From assembly GCA_022566775.1 (NCBI GenBank), contig JADFIJ010000002.1:1-45114 (forward strand): 45,114 nt of DNA. The letters are read 5' to 3'. Shown here in pieces: positions 26,646 through 36,601 of this stretch; position 1 is the first letter of the stretch; every line of letters begins with the position of its first letter. The notes under the pieces were generated by a model. That model was given only the letters and a program-made list of their open reading frames with translations, made no database searches and was not told the origin of the DNA. The position numbers and the translations under genes are program-made. This stretch comes from Pseudomonadota bacterium (lineage in GTDB: Bacteria; Pseudomonadota; Gammaproteobacteria; Pseudomonadales; Pseudohongiellaceae).

Positions 26646-27629
26646 TCAAACACGGAGCTCCCTCGGCGTGCTGAAGACGATGTTTTCTTTCGCACCTTTT
26701 AGCTCCACCGGCTCTTGCTGACAAATCTCCTTCAGTCTTGCCACCACCTCCTGCACCAGTACTTCCGGCGCCGACGCGCCCGCGGTGATGCCAAACCGCG
26801 ATTTATCCAGAAACCAGCCCGGCTCAATATCCTCGGCACTATCGATCAGATAGGCTTCACAACCCAGTCGCTCTGCCAATTCCTTGAGGCGATTGGAATT
26901 CGAACTATTCACCGACCCTACCACCAGTAGTAACTCGCATTCCAGTGCCAGTTGTTTGACTGCGTCCTGTCGATTCTGTGTCGCATAGCAAATATCTTTT
27001 TTCCGCGGCCCCTGGATTAATGGAAATTTTTCCTGCAGCGCGTCGATTACCTTGGAGGTGTCATCCATCGACAGGGTGGTCTGGGTGACATAGGAAAGTC
27101 GCTCCGGGTTCTGTACCTGCAATGCCTGGACATCAGCCACCGACTCCACCAGATAAATATTGCCGCCAGCGCTATTGTCATACTGACCCATGGTGCCTTC
27201 TACCTCGGGGTGATGCGCATGACCGATCAAAACACATTCCCTGCCGGACTGGCTGAAATTCGTCACCTCAAGATGGACCTTGGTAACCAGGGGGCAGGTG
27301 GCATCAAACACCTTGAATCCCTTCAACTTGGCCTCTTCCCTGATTTGCTGGGAAACACCATGGGCGCTGAAGATGACGATCGAGGGCCGGTTGCGGGAAT
27401 CGATATCCGGAATCTCGTCCAGTTCTTCCACGAATATGGCGCCGCGATTACGCAGGTTGTCCACCACGAACTTGTTATGTACGACTTCGTGCCTTACATA
27501 GACCGGGGCACCAAAGATATCTAGCGCCCGGCTGACAATATCGATCGCGCGATCCACTCCAGCACAAAATCCCCGGGGATTAGCCAGATGAATGAACGCA
27601 GTAGATTTCGATGGTGGCGGGATATTCAT
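26646..27629 (-). CDS. ispH: 4-hydroxy-3-methylbut-2-enyl diphosphate reductase
   Basis: A 327-residue iron-sulfur enzyme that makes IPP and DMAPP in the last step of the MEP pathway. It has the three cluster cysteines: [14 protein letters not shown] (Cys22), [12 protein letters not shown] (about 108) and [10 protein letters not shown] (about 213), plus the substrate segment [11 protein letters not shown]. It is the last gene of the ribF-ileS-(lspA)-fkpB-ispH series, 52 bp after fkpB. Length is typical (316 in E. coli). Confidence 0.97.
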   Translation of the reverse strand: MNIPPPSKSTAFIHLANPRGFCAGVDRAIDIVSRALDIFGAPVYVRHEVVHNKFVVDNLRNRGAIFVEELDEIPDIDSRNRPSIVIFSAHGVSQQIREEAKLKGFKVFDATCPLVTKVHLEVTNFSQSGRECVLIGHAHHPEVEGTMGQYDNSAGGNIYLVESVADVQALQVQNPERLSYVTQTTLSMDDTSKVIDALQEKFPLIQGPRKKDICYATQNRQDAVKQLALECELLLVVGSVNSSNSNRLKELAERLGCEAYLIDSAEDIEPGWFLDKSRFGITAGASAPEVLVQEVVARLKEICQQEPVELKGAKENIVFSTPRELRV

Positions 27630-27681
27630 GGCTTTACCTTGGTCTTCAGTATGCTGCCCAGAACGAGAAATCCAGGGAGCC

Positions 27682-28173
27682 TCAGAGTTTTACTTCGACG
27701 CTGGCAACGTCCGCTGGTAATACTGCCACAATCTTTGCCTTGAAGACGATCCGCTTTCCCGCCAGTGGATGATTAAAATCCACGGCGATAGTCTGATCCG
27801 AGATTTCGGCTATGACGCCTGGAAGATCAAATCCTGCCGCGTCTTTAAAGGACACCACGGCGCCAACTTCTGTTGTTATCAGCTCATCTTCCAGCAAATT
27901 TTTGAATTTAGCAACGGGGAATCGGTGTTGATTCTTGGGATTTACCGCCCCGAATGCCTGTTCAGGCTCTAATACGGTTTCCAAGTCCTGACCTGGCTTC
28001 ATGCCGAGCAGCACGGCTTCGAATCCCGGCAGCATATTGCCGTCGCCGAGGCGAAATGTTGCTGCCGGGGCTGCGAAATTGGAATCGATTACCTGGCCAT
28101 CGGTGAGCGCCAGGGAAAAGTGCAGGCTGACCAGGGAGCCTGGCTCGATCTGAATGTCGTCGTTGCTATCCAC
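27682..28173 (-). CDS. fkpB: FKBP-type peptidyl-prolyl isomerase (SlpA type)
   Basis: A 163-residue cytosolic prolyl isomerase and chaperone. It has the SlpA-type pattern: [36 protein letters not shown], the inserted IF domain, and [21 protein letters not shown], the C-terminal FKBP strand. Start is GTG at 28173; no nearby ATG fits and the SD is weak. In this cluster its usual upstream neighbour is lspA; here there is a 339-bp non-coding gap before it, with a palindrome. Confidence 0.93.
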   Translation of the reverse strand: MDSNDDIQIEPGSLVSLHFSLALTDGQVIDSNFAAPAATFRLGDGNMLPGFEAVLLGMKPGQDLETVLEPEQAFGAVNPKNQHRFPVAKFKNLLEDELITTEVGAVVSFKDAAGFDLPGVIAEISDQTIAVDFNHPLAGKRIVFKAKIVAVLPADVASVEVKL

Positions 28174-28512
28174 AAAGAAAGGGGTCGGAAGCGATTGTCA
28201 TTGAAGAATACCAAATTGATTAAGGCAGAAGTAGAAAATTGTCTCCGACCCTGGGATATCCCCATGAAATATCCCGTGAATTCAAAAGATTAAGCTCAAA
28301 CAAAATGTGTGATGCGCAATTTTGGTTGATTGTGCGGTGCCTGGAGGTACGCAAGCTTGGAGCAGGGGGGCTATTTCGCCGTTCCGGTGGGCCAGGGATG
28401 GCCCAACCGAACGGAAAAACAGTACCCCTTGCCAAGCCCCGCTCTACGTATCAACTAGCGACAATTTGCTCTCAATTTTTTTGTGGGGATATCGCAGCCT
28501 TCGATTCTTTTT
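28174..28512. other. Non-coding gap at the usual site of lspA
   Basis: Between ileS and fkpB, where gammaproteobacteria normally carry lspA (about 500 bp, four membrane helices), there is 339 bp without a protein of that kind. Short frames lack hydrophobic helices and the conserved Asp motifs of LspA. The gap contains the palindrome at 28355-28437 and nothing else I can identify. Confidence 0.6.
28355..28437. repeat. Long imperfect palindrome (foldback-like)
   Basis: GTTCCGGTGGGCC (28381-28393) and GGCCCAACCGAAC (28400-28412) pair at 11 of 13 positions around a 6-nt loop. The arms continue outward, with gaps, to GCTTGG (28355-28360) and CCAAGC (28432-28437). Both strands translate to alike peptides (PFGWA.. 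and PFRWA..), which shows the symmetry. It fits an extragenic palindromic repeat or a foldback element. Confidence 0.55.
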
Positions 28513-31341
28513 TCACGCGAAACTGCGTTTTTCACCCGCACCCTCGATATTGTCGACACAGCGTTGGCACAACTGCGGGTGAGAAGCGTCGCTGCCAACA
28601 TCTTCGCGGTGATGCCAGCAGCGTGCACACTTTGGCTGCTGCGATGCCGACACGCGAAGTTTGAGTCCCTTCACTTGCGTGTCTACCGCATCATTACCAG
28701 CTTCTGCCAGCGGACTAACCGTGGCACGACTCACGATCATTGCGAATCGTAACTCGTCGCCCAGTCGATGCAATTGTTGGCCCAACTCATCACTGCAGTA
28801 CAAATCTATTTCTGCGCTCAGGCCCGAACCCACCGTCTTCTCGGCACGTCTGGCTTCCAGTTCCTTGTTCACGGCTGTTTTTATGGCCATTAGCTGACGC
28901 CAGAAATCATCGGAAAAATCTGCCGACTCTTCGTAATCCTCTTCGGCGGCATCGAAATCGCTGAGAAAAACCGACTCCACCCTGTTGCCGGGAATATTTT
29001 CCCAGATTTCGTCCGCGGTGTAGCAGAGGATCGGCGCAATTAGCCGACTCAGCATTTCCAATATGTGATACATGGCGCTCTGAGTAGATCGTCGCGGGAT
29101 GCCGGCAGTCTGGGTTGTGTATTGCCGGTCCTTGATGACATCTAGATAGAAGCCGCCCAGTTCGATCACGCAAAAATTATGGATCGACTGGTAAATATTC
29201 AAAAATTTGTAGCTATGGTAATGTTCGATTACTTCCTTCTGCAGCAATTGGCACTGGCGTACGATCCAGTAGTCCAGCGCCAGCATCTGTGAAGGAGCGA
29301 CCAAATCATCTGCCGGCTCGAACTCATTCAGATTCGCCAACATGAATCTGGCGGTGTTTCGAATCCGCCGGTAGGCATCCGCGACACGTTTGAAGATTTC
29401 GTCGGAGACTGTCATCTCGCCACGGTAGTCGGTCGCCGCCACCCAGAGCCTGAGGATATCGGCGCCGTACTGTTGATAGATCTTCTCCGGTGCCACGGTG
29501 TTGCCCACCGACTTGGACATCTTCTTGCCCTGCGCATCGACGAAGAAGCCATGGGTCAGCACCTGTTTGTACGGTGCGCTGCCGTTCATGGCGATCGCGG
29601 TCTTCAGGGAAGACTGGAACCAGCCGCGGTGCTGATCGGAGCCCTCCAGGTAGAGATCGGCTGGGTAATGAAGCTCTTCGCGCTCACGCAGCACCGAGAA
29701 GTGCGTGACGCCGGCATCGAACCAGACATCAAGGGTGTCGGTCACCTTCTCGTAGTGCGCCGCGTCCTCGCCCAGTAATTCCTCCGGCTCCAATTCAAAC
29801 CAGGCTTCGATGCCAGAGAGTTCGATGCGCTTGGCGACTTGTTCAAACAACTCCACCGTGTTCGGATGCAGGGCCTGGGTTTCCTTATTAACAAACAAGG
29901 TAATCGGCACACCCCAGGTGCGCTGCCTGGAAATACACCAGTCCGGGCTGCCCTTCAGCATCAGCTCGATTCGCGCATTGCCCCAGTCGGGAATCCACTG
30001 CACATCCGCCGCCGCCTTCAGGGCGGAGCCCAGCAAGTCTTTGGCCGTCATGCTGATGAACCACTGCGGCGTCGCGCGATAGATCAGGGGCGTCTTCGTG
30101 CGCCAACAATGGGCATAGCTGTGGGTGATGGTGTCCTCGGCTACCAGGGCGCCGCCTGACTTCAATGTGGCAATGATTTGTGCGTCCACCTTATACACAT
30201 GGGCACCGGCAAACTCCCCCGCAGCTGCGGTGAAGACACCATTTTCATCCACCAGGTTGAGGGTTCCCAGGCCGTAAAGTTGGCCAACGTTGAAATCGTC
30301 GACGCCGTGATCCGGTGCCGTATGCACGGCACCGGTGCCGGCCTCGATGGTGACGTGGTCACCGAGGATGATCGGCACTTCTCGCTCGACAAAGGGGTGC
30401 TGAAGCAAGAGATTTTCCAGGGCCGACCCCTTCGCCCCGGCAATAATTTCAAATTCCTCGCAGCCATAACGCGCCATCACCTCGACAACCATGGCAGTGG
30501 CCAGCAACACCAATTCAGGCCCGGCGCCGAGTTCACAGCGCACCAAGGCATATTCCAGATCCCGGTGCAGGCACACCGCCTGATTCGAAGGCAAGGTCCA
30601 GGGTGTGGTTGTCCAGATAAGCACGGAGATTGGCAGTCCATTGTTAGCGCCTGCCTCTGCACCGATAGCAGTCATCAAGGCCTCAGCATCTCGCAGCTTG
30701 AATCGTACGTCGATGGCGAAAGAGGTTTTATCCTGGTATTCGACCTCGGCCTCCGCCAGCGCCGAGGCCCCAACCACACTCCAGTAAACCGGCTTATAGC
30801 CTTTCACCAGGTGGCCGTTTTCCACGATTTTTCCCAGGGCACGGACAATATTGGCTTCCGTGTCAAAATCCATCGTCAGGTAGGGATTATCCCAGTCGCC
30901 AAAAACCCCCAGCCGGATGAAGCCCTGCTTCTGGATTTCCACCTGGGTGTGGGCGTATTCACGACAGGCCTTGCGGAATTCGGCATGGGTGATTTTCTCA
31001 CCGGCCTTGCCCTTCTTCTTCTCTACATTGTGTTCGATGGGCAAGCCATGGCAGTCCCAGCCGGGTATATAGGGTGCGTCGAATCCACTCAGTGCCCTGG
31101 ACTTCACCACGATGTCTTTCAGAGTCTTATTAATGGCATGACCCAGGTGCAGCTCGCCATTGGCGTATGGGGGGCCGTCATGCAATATGAATTTGGGCTT
31201 GCCGCGGTTCTTCTCACAAATGCGTCGATAAAGATCAAGCCGCTGCCATTTTTCAAGCATGACCGGCTCCCGTTGGGCCAGGTTGGCCTTCATGGGGAAC
31301 TTGGTATAGGGCAGATTTAAGGTGTCTTTGTAATCACTCAT
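28513..31341 (-). CDS. ileS: Isoleucyl-tRNA synthetase
   Basis: A 942-residue class I synthetase. [16 protein letters not shown] (about 54-69) is the HIGH region and [10 protein letters not shown] (about 605) the KMSKS loop. The editing domain has [14 protein letters not shown]. The C-terminal zinc motif ([12 protein letters not shown]...CQRCVDNI) is complete. The type is the bacterial, mupirocin-sensitive-like form. Length matches E. coli (938). It follows ribF by 69 bp. Confidence 0.97.
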   Translation of the reverse strand: MSDYKDTLNLPYTKFPMKANLAQREPVMLEKWQRLDLYRRICEKNRGKPKFILHDGPPYANGELHLGHAINKTLKDIVVKSRALSGFDAPYIPGWDCHGLPIEHNVEKKKGKAGEKITHAEFRKACREYAHTQVEIQKQGFIRLGVFGDWDNPYLTMDFDTEANIVRALGKIVENGHLVKGYKPVYWSVVGASALAEAEVEYQDKTSFAIDVRFKLRDAEALMTAIGAEAGANNGLPISVLIWTTTPWTLPSNQAVCLHRDLEYALVRCELGAGPELVLLATAMVVEVMARYGCEEFEIIAGAKGSALENLLLQHPFVEREVPIILGDHVTIEAGTGAVHTAPDHGVDDFNVGQLYGLGTLNLVDENGVFTAAAGEFAGAHVYKVDAQIIATLKSGGALVAEDTITHSYAHCWRTKTPLIYRATPQWFISMTAKDLLGSALKAAADVQWIPDWGNARIELMLKGSPDWCISRQRTWGVPITLFVNKETQALHPNTVELFEQVAKRIELSGIEAWFELEPEELLGEDAAHYEKVTDTLDVWFDAGVTHFSVLREREELHYPADLYLEGSDQHRGWFQSSLKTAIAMNGSAPYKQVLTHGFFVDAQGKKMSKSVGNTVAPEKIYQQYGADILRLWVAATDYRGEMTVSDEIFKRVADAYRRIRNTARFMLANLNEFEPADDLVAPSQMLALDYWIVRQCQLLQKEVIEHYHSYKFLNIYQSIHNFCVIELGGFYLDVIKDRQYTTQTAGIPRRSTQSAMYHILEMLSRLIAPILCYTADEIWENIPGNRVESVFLSDFDAAEEDYEESADFSDDFWRQLMAIKTAVNKELEARRAEKTVGSGLSAEIDLYCSDELGQQLHRLGDELRFAMIVSRATVSPLAEAGNDAVDTQVKGLKLRVSASQQPKCARCWHHREDVGSDASHPQLCQRCVDNIEGAGEKRSFA

Positions 31342-31410
31342 TATTGCCGTTCAAAATCCCTGTTAGTCTCTGTCGGTAGGTCAAGCTTCGACTGCCATGC
31401 AACACGGCCC

Positions 31411-32355
31411 TTAAATTCTTGGCGCACGCAATACTTCCCGTACCTGCTCCACATCGGCGCCAATTTGCTGCTTGAGCGCATCGAGACCATCGAATTTCAA
31501 TTCTTCCCTGATTTTTTTCCTGAATATTACCTCGATAATCTTGCCGTAGAGGTCTTCGTCAAAGTCTAATATGTGGGCTTCCAGCAAGGCATTACCGTCG
31601 TCGGTTACCGTTGGTCGGTAGCCGATATTCACCGCCGCCTGTCGGTAACGGTCGCCGAGCCTTACTTCACAGGCAAAAACCCCGTGCAATGGAATGCGTC
31701 GCCGTTGGGGGTCGATATTGCAGGTAGGGAAGCCCAGGTCGGTGCCGAGTCGCTGCCCTCTCACCACTTCACCCTCTATGGAATAAGGCCTGCCTAACAA
31801 TTGTTCTACTAGCTCAAAATTTGCTTTTGCTAACTGTTCCCGAATGAAGGTACTACTGATGCGCTGGCCATTGCGTTCATAGGACGCGGTTTCCAGCACC
31901 TCGAAGCCGAACTCCCTTCCCTTCGCCTGCAACAGAGAAAAATTTCCCTGACGCTTGTGCCCAAAGCGAAAGTCATTGCCGACGATGAAACTGGCGATGC
32001 CGAGGCCCTCCACCAGGATGTCTTGAATGTAGTCCTGTGCACTCAATTCGCTCAGAGCCTTGTCGAAGGTAAGCTGAAACACGAAATCAATCCCGAAACT
32101 TTCCAGCAGCGCTAATTTCTCAGGCAGAGAAGTCAGCCGCGCCGGACTATCTCCACCGGGGCCGGCAAAAAATTCCTCCGGATGGGGTTCTATCAGTATC
32201 ACCAGTGAGGGCAGGTTCAGTTGCTCTGCCTTATGCTTGAGCTGATCCAGTATCAGTTGATGACCCAGATGCACACCATCGAACTTGCCAATGGTGGCGA
32301 CGCAACTTTGCTGCAGTTGGGAGAATCGGTTGGTATCTTCAATAATTATCATCAA
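31411..32355 (-). CDS. ribF: Bifunctional riboflavin kinase / FAD synthetase
   Basis: A 314-residue enzyme that phosphorylates riboflavin and then adenylates FMN. The N-terminal FAD synthetase part has ATIGKFDGVHLGHQ (about 20-33), FIVGNDFRFG and SSTFIREQL. The C-terminal kinase part has GRPYSIEGEVVRGQRLG and GFPTCNI. It heads the ribF-ileS order and gives cofactor for the many flavoproteins of the region. The usual murJ/rpsT genes before it are absent; the upstream side is occupied by unrelated genes. Confidence 0.96.
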   Translation of the reverse strand: MMIIIEDTNRFSQLQQSCVATIGKFDGVHLGHQLILDQLKHKAEQLNLPSLVILIEPHPEEFFAGPGGDSPARLTSLPEKLALLESFGIDFVFQLTFDKALSELSAQDYIQDILVEGLGIASFIVGNDFRFGHKRQGNFSLLQAKGREFGFEVLETASYERNGQRISSTFIREQLAKANFELVEQLLGRPYSIEGEVVRGQRLGTDLGFPTCNIDPQRRRIPLHGVFACEVRLGDRYRQAAVNIGYRPTVTDDGNALLEAHILDFDEDLYGKIIEVIFRKKIREELKFDGLDALKQQIGADVEQVREVLRAPRI

Positions 32356-32515
32356 TTTGGCACTGCGAGCCGGAAAAGCGCCGAATTATACTCCTTTCTC
32401 CAGAATCTGTGCAGCTTATTCCCGGAATCGAATTAGAGCCGCATTCTATGGCCGAAACCGCCGATTTCAATGCCTTTCAGGCCACCGCAATGGATGCAGG
32501 AGGAGTTGGAAATAC

Positions 32516-32755
32516 CTAGCTGGATTTACTGTCTGGCTGCCCTGCTGACTTCAGCGCACGCAAGCCTTTTCGAAACAGGATATTGGCGATTGCGGCCATG
32601 CAGATGATCAGGACACCCTGGCCAATCATGGTGTTGACGACGGAGATAGTTTCCGGACGGGTCGAGATTAGGATGAGATTGATACTGGTGGCGATGGCAG
32701 CCACCGCTATGATCACGGCCATCAGCAGCTGAAGTACGGCAATAAATCTGCTCAT
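32516..32755 (-). CDS. Small two-helix membrane protein
   Basis: A 79-residue protein with two hydrophobic helices (AVLQLLMAVIIAVAAIATSINLIL and GQGVLIICMAAIANILF) and a basic tail (FRKGLRALK). The start MSRFIAVLQ is chosen; a longer reading from 32857 overlaps the acyltransferase gene. It follows the OlsF-like gene by 46 bp on the same strand and may belong to its unit. Family unknown. Confidence 0.55.
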   Translation of the reverse strand: MSRFIAVLQLLMAVIIAVAAIATSINLILISTRPETISVVNTMIGQGVLIICMAAIANILFRKGLRALKSAGQPDSKSS

Positions 32756-32801
32756 GGGACAATTATAGGTCTCGCCGTGGGAGTCTGCAACGGCGCTATA
32801 G

Positions 32802-34547
32802 TCAGGCTGAATCCTGCAGAGAGTGGAACGAGTTGAAGTGTTCATAGCCCTGCGCACCCAGAAACCGAATCAGTGTCTTCGCCTGGGTTTTTCTGACATC
32901 GACGATAATCAAGCCTTCCAGGGAATTGTTGAAACCGGAATGCACATTGAAACACACCAACTTGCCATTCAATGCAAGATAGTGACGCAGCAACACCGGT
33001 ACTGCCTTACCCGGATCGCAACGACCGATGAGCTTTCCTAACATCTTGATATTGGCTAACTCACCCAGAAATTCTTTACTCCAGACTCGGTTCAATATCA
33101 CATGGGGTGTTATAGGTTTCACCAGCTGTTCGAATTCGCTGGCTTTAAAATTTTCGAGCATGGTATCGGCTATCAGGGCTCGGGCCAGATCGCTATACTC
33201 ACGGGAGATGCTCACCGAGCCAAACAAAGTGTGATACCTGGGCCTTTGCACCAGTATCTTGCCGATTCCCCGCCACAGTAAATTCAGTGATACGGCTCGG
33301 CGCTGATAGTCGGGGTGAATAAAGGATCTGCCCATTTCGATGGCAGCACCCAGTTGCCTGATAAAGCTGTCATCGTATTTATACAGAGACCTGCTGTAGA
33401 GCCCCTTGATTCCATGCTCCGCAACGATTTCATCCACCAGACCGATGCGATAGGCACCGGCAATTCGCTGCTTTGATTTATCCCACAGAAACAGGTGCAG
33501 GTAATGTGGATCGAATCGATCCGAGTCATTGGACAGGCCCGTGCCTTCGCCTACAGAGCGAAATGTGACCTCCCTGGCAATGGCAATTTGCTCCATGATG
33601 GCGCCGAGACGCGAAAACGGCGCGCAATAAACGTCCAGCTCTTCGTGTTCGATCAGGCGGTATTCTTCCAGTTCATCGATTACCTGCAGCAGCTCGCTGC
33701 TATTCGCCGGCTGATCCAACCGATCGATAGTCTGCTCGCTACTCGCCTGGTGCCGCGCCGGCGAGCGCGCCAGGGCGTCGGTGCTCACCCGCAAGTAATC
33801 GGTGACTGCCTTGGGACTCTGTAATAATCGCAACTCGGTTGCCGGCACCGCGCGACCAATGGTTAACTCCAGCACAAAGTCTTTCTTATTGGCTAACTGG
33901 CGCGGCAGCAGGGCAGTTCTCAGGCGTGGATGCAGCATCCCGGCGGCGTAAAAATACGCACTGTTGCCGCCGCCGACGTGGATCGGCAGGCAGGTGCACT
34001 GGTAGCGTTTCAATAACTGGCCCACCAGCCGATTCCAGGGTCTGTCCTGAACCCGGCGCTGGCTGAAAACATAGGTAGACACCATGCCGGCAGGAAATAT
34101 CAACAGCGCACCGGAATTTTTCAGATGTTTGTGCAGCCGTTTTATGCTGGCCAGATTGCCAGCCCCAGCGTTGCTGGAGAGTACATCGACACCGATAAAC
34201 AGATCCGAAAGTTCGGGAATTCGGCATAGTAACGCATTGGTCAGAACCTGCAAATCGGGCCGAATATCGGCAATTATCCTGGCGATCGCAACACCTTCCA
34301 GACCACCGAGGGGGTGGTTGGCCACGATCAGCAGGGGCCCGGTACGAGGAATCGTATCCAGGTTTTCGGCACTGTTCAGCCGCACAGACACACCCAATGC
34401 ATCGAGCGTGTACTGATTGAATTCATGGGGATTCAATCCCCGGGGCCTGGCGTCATAGAGCGCCCCAAGACGATCCAGACCCAATAATTTCTCCAGCGCA
34501 GCGGAGACGAACCTGGGTTTAAAGGGGAGCCTGCAGGGATTAGTCAT
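32802..34547 (-). CDS. Two-domain acyltransferase, OlsF-like (lyso-lipid O-acyltransferase plus GNAT N-acyltransferase)
   Basis: A 581-residue protein. The N-terminal half is a PlsC-type acyltransferase: IVANHPLGGLEG (N77-H78; an H-x5-E variant of the HX4D motif common in the OlsA/hemolysin group) and FPAGMVSTY (about 150). The C-terminal half (about 320-560) is a GNAT-like N-acyltransferase related to OlsB, with GAYRIGLVDE, EMGRSFIHPDYQ and FGSVSISREYS. In OlsF (Serratia) these two domains, though in the same order, make ornithine lipid from ornithine and acyl-ACP. Here the amino acid is unknown. Its start overlaps the stop of the ATP-grasp gene by 8 bp, so the two are translationally coupled. 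It acts at the cytoplasmic membrane face. Confidence 0.8.
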   Translation of the reverse strand: MTNPCRLPFKPRFVSAALEKLLGLDRLGALYDARPRGLNPHEFNQYTLDALGVSVRLNSAENLDTIPRTGPLLIVANHPLGGLEGVAIARIIADIRPDLQVLTNALLCRIPELSDLFIGVDVLSSNAGAGNLASIKRLHKHLKNSGALLIFPAGMVSTYVFSQRRVQDRPWNRLVGQLLKRYQCTCLPIHVGGGNSAYFYAAGMLHPRLRTALLPRQLANKKDFVLELTIGRAVPATELRLLQSPKAVTDYLRVSTDALARSPARHQASSEQTIDRLDQPANSSELLQVIDELEEYRLIEHEELDVYCAPFSRLGAIMEQIAIAREVTFRSVGEGTGLSNDSDRFDPHYLHLFLWDKSKQRIAGAYRIGLVDEIVAEHGIKGLYSRSLYKYDDSFIRQLGAAIEMGRSFIHPDYQRRAVSLNLLWRGIGKILVQRPRYHTLFGSVSISREYSDLARALIADTMLENFKASEFEQLVKPITPHVILNRVWSKEFLGELANIKMLGKLIGRCDPGKAVPVLLRHYLALNGKLVCFNVHSGFNNSLEGLIIVDVRKTQAKTLIRFLGAQGYEHFNSFHSLQDSA

Positions 34548-35679
34548 TTTCTGGATACTGTTTCACAAGTTGATTCTCAAAGCGCCAGGCTTTCAACAGG
34601 GCCAGCAGGCCCGGTGATTTATACCCGCGTCTGCGGTTCGCGCGACCCAGTTTAAACAGGGTATTGTACTGCCGCAACAAGGTAAGTATCGCGGCCCAGA
34701 ACCCTGCATTACGGTCCCATATGCCAATAGATTCGGAACTGGCGCCATTTATTTCAATGATGACAAAATCTTTGCCTGCCAGCAGGCTATCCAGGTCTTT
34801 GAATTTCACATCCAGGCGCCCATAGTAGAAGCCGGGAATATCATCGAAGATCCTGTCCAGGGTCTGTGACAGTGCTGTCGTAATTAGGTGGTTGGCATCT
34901 CTGAACACAGCACCACGGCTATGACTGGCAGCAAATATCAGGCGATATGGCTCACCGGCGGCAATAACCGATTGCCATTTATCGCCATGGCGGCGGCGAT
35001 ATAGATGTAGCAGTTCACCCGCCCTTGGCTCGGCGGCCACCAGTTCGCCCAGGGTACGGCAACCATCTCCAACCACGTAGGGTGTATATTTGAGCGTTAA
35101 AGACGTTACCTCACCCTGGGCTGCATCGGGCTCACGCACGTAGAAAACACCGGCTTCGGCATCCCACTCGCTTAGCTGCTGAAATTGAATCCAGCCGCCC
35201 GCGGGAAAACTGTCCAGGTACGCCTTCAGCTCATGTTCGGATTGTAATAACTTGACGCCGACGCCGCGACAGCCAATCTCGGGTTTGCCGACGATTGGCA
35301 AACCCAGGCCGGCCGCCGCCAGCGCCGCCATCACAGACTGGCATTGAATTTCCGCGACTTCATCCGTTGCCTGGTGCAGAGTCCATGGCAGTATCCAACG
35401 CCGGGCATCTGCGCCAGCCACATCGAAAACAGCTGATTTTGCCACACCTACCATGCCGGAAAGCGGGATCGCCGGGTTCGCGATCAGTGGCAGACTCAAG
35501 CTGCGATGCCACACCGATAGCAACAGCCATTGCACCACCACCGGGAGATACATCAGCCACGTCGGCCAAAATTCAAAAAATGATGTGGCGCGTCCGCTAA
35601 TATCCAGCGGTGGCATACCTGGGGGCACATGGGGCTGGTGGGTGTTGACTGGTTTTTTTGTAGATAAATTGTTCCGCAA
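34540..35679 (-). CDS. Membrane-associated ATP-grasp ligase-like protein
   Basis: Up to 379 residues. A hydrophobic segment near the N-terminus (FFEFWPTWLMYLPVVVQWLLLSVW) should anchor it. The rest is an ATP-grasp fold: PIVGKPEIGCRGVGVKLL (about 129-146, ATP-binding Lys), FQQLSEWDAEAGVFY, YYGRLDVKFKD and FVIIEINGASSESIGIWD (about 293-330, Mg-binding Asp, Glu, Asn). The family joins carboxylates to amines through acyl phosphates. Start is uncertain: TTG at 35679 has AGG upstream, ATG at 35616 lies just before the conserved part. It overlaps the acyltransferase gene, which suggests a joint lipid or amino-acid-conjugate pathway. Substrate unknown. Confidence 0.75.
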   Translation of the reverse strand: MRNNLSTKKPVNTHQPHVPPGMPPLDISGRATSFFEFWPTWLMYLPVVVQWLLLSVWHRSLSLPLIANPAIPLSGMVGVAKSAVFDVAGADARRWILPWTLHQATDEVAEIQCQSVMAALAAAGLGLPIVGKPEIGCRGVGVKLLQSEHELKAYLDSFPAGGWIQFQQLSEWDAEAGVFYVREPDAAQGEVTSLTLKYTPYVVGDGCRTLGELVAAEPRAGELLHLYRRRHGDKWQSVIAAGEPYRLIFAASHSRGAVFRDANHLITTALSQTLDRIFDDIPGFYYGRLDVKFKDLDSLLAGKDFVIIEINGASSESIGIWDRNAGFWAAILTLLRQYNTLFKLGRANRRRGYKSPGLLALLKAWRFENQLVKQYPEND

Positions 35680-35913
35680 TGATTTGCCTACGCATGGACT
35701 CGACAGTTAGCAAAGACTAACAGACCGGATGTGGCTCGAACTATTTCCGGTCAAGCAGCGAAGTCGTCCTTGGACCCGTGGTCTTGCGGTCGCCTTGATC
35801 GGCTGTGACCAGGATTATTGCACTGTGAAGGCCGGGTCTCAATTCTCTGGCTAAGCTGCCAAGCCCACTGCTATCATCGTCGCTGGCGTTCGCAACCAGG
35901 AACAATTCTACCC

Positions 35914-36324
35914 ATGTTGAGTAAATTCCTTCTCACCCTCGCGGTTATTATCGCAGCGTTCCTGGTCCTCAGACAGCGCAAGCTGTCAACGCCTCCCGCC
36001 GCCGCCAAACCCCGTAGCAACGTCGATGCCGGCAAGGGCTCCAACATCGAGCCCAAGAATGACAGTCTCTCCGCAGACATGCGCGTGGCGGCGTATACAT
36101 TCCTGGTACTCATGGTTGGCCTGGGCGCTACCATGTATTATTTTCGCTGGCAGGATGATCACCACATACTGACCATAAGCCTGCACCGTGACAATCTCAG
36201 CGCACCGGTAATTTACCAGGTCTATAAATTCCAATTGCAGGATCGCTCTTTTGTGACCATTGACGGTACCGTCGTCAACGTCGCCAGCAGCGAACGAATG
36301 GAAGTGTCGGGACTGACCGATTAG
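35914..36324 (+). CDS. Two-helix membrane protein of unknown function
   Basis: A 136-residue protein with an N-terminal helix (MLSKFLLTLAVIIAAFLVLRQRK) and a second (VAAYTFLVLMVGLGATMYYF), then a soluble domain of about 60 residues (ISLHRDNLSAPVIYQVYKFQLQDRSFVTIDGTVVNV). It looks conserved in type but I do not recognise the family. It is convergent with the fds operon, 49 bp away, and divergent from the ATP-grasp gene. No reason to link it to formate dehydrogenase other than place. Confidence 0.65.
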   Translation: MLSKFLLTLAVIIAAFLVLRQRKLSTPPAAAKPRSNVDAGKGSNIEPKNDSLSADMRVAAYTFLVLMVGLGATMYYFRWQDDHHILTISLHRDNLSAPVIYQVYKFQLQDRSFVTIDGTVVNVASSERMEVSGLTD

Positions 36325-36373
36325 GCTCAGGGCGCCTCGGCCTGATCGATAGGTTGACGACTTACCGGTGCAA

Positions 36374-36601
36374 TCAGGGGCGCTCCTGCAACAGGCGTAT
36401 CGCTTCCATCGACACCCCCTGCAGCATTTCGCCGTCACTGCTTGCATAGCTGATGATTTTTTCCTTCATCGACCGCGCCCAAAATCGCTTGATATGATCC
36501 GCCACCTTCGCCGCCGCCTGTTCATCATTTTCTGTCAGTGCCATATTGTCGGAGATCTGGTTCATCATCTTGATTAAATGCTGCAGTTCCGTGCCGGCCA
36601 T
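36374..36601 (-). CDS. fdsD: Formate dehydrogenase delta subunit
   Basis: A 75-residue protein with the FdsD pattern: LIKMMNQISDNM, then DEQAAAKVADHIKRFWARSMKEKI. It is the small, non-catalytic subunit of NAD-dependent, molybdenum formate dehydrogenase (FdsABGD). Its ATG overlaps the fdhD stop by 1 nt (TAATG). It closes the operon. Confidence 0.93.
   Translation of the reverse strand: MAGTELQHLIKMMNQISDNMALTENDEQAAAKVADHIKRFWARSMKEKIISYASSDGEMLQGVSMEAIRLLQERP

Noticed and set aside
28220-28435. 71-codon frame in the lspA gap
   Set aside because: It is made of the palindrome, is not hydrophobic and has no LspA motif.
30178-31320. 380-codon open frame opposite ileS
   Set aside because: It is antisense to a well-supported ileS with all motifs, has no family-like sequence and is a shadow.
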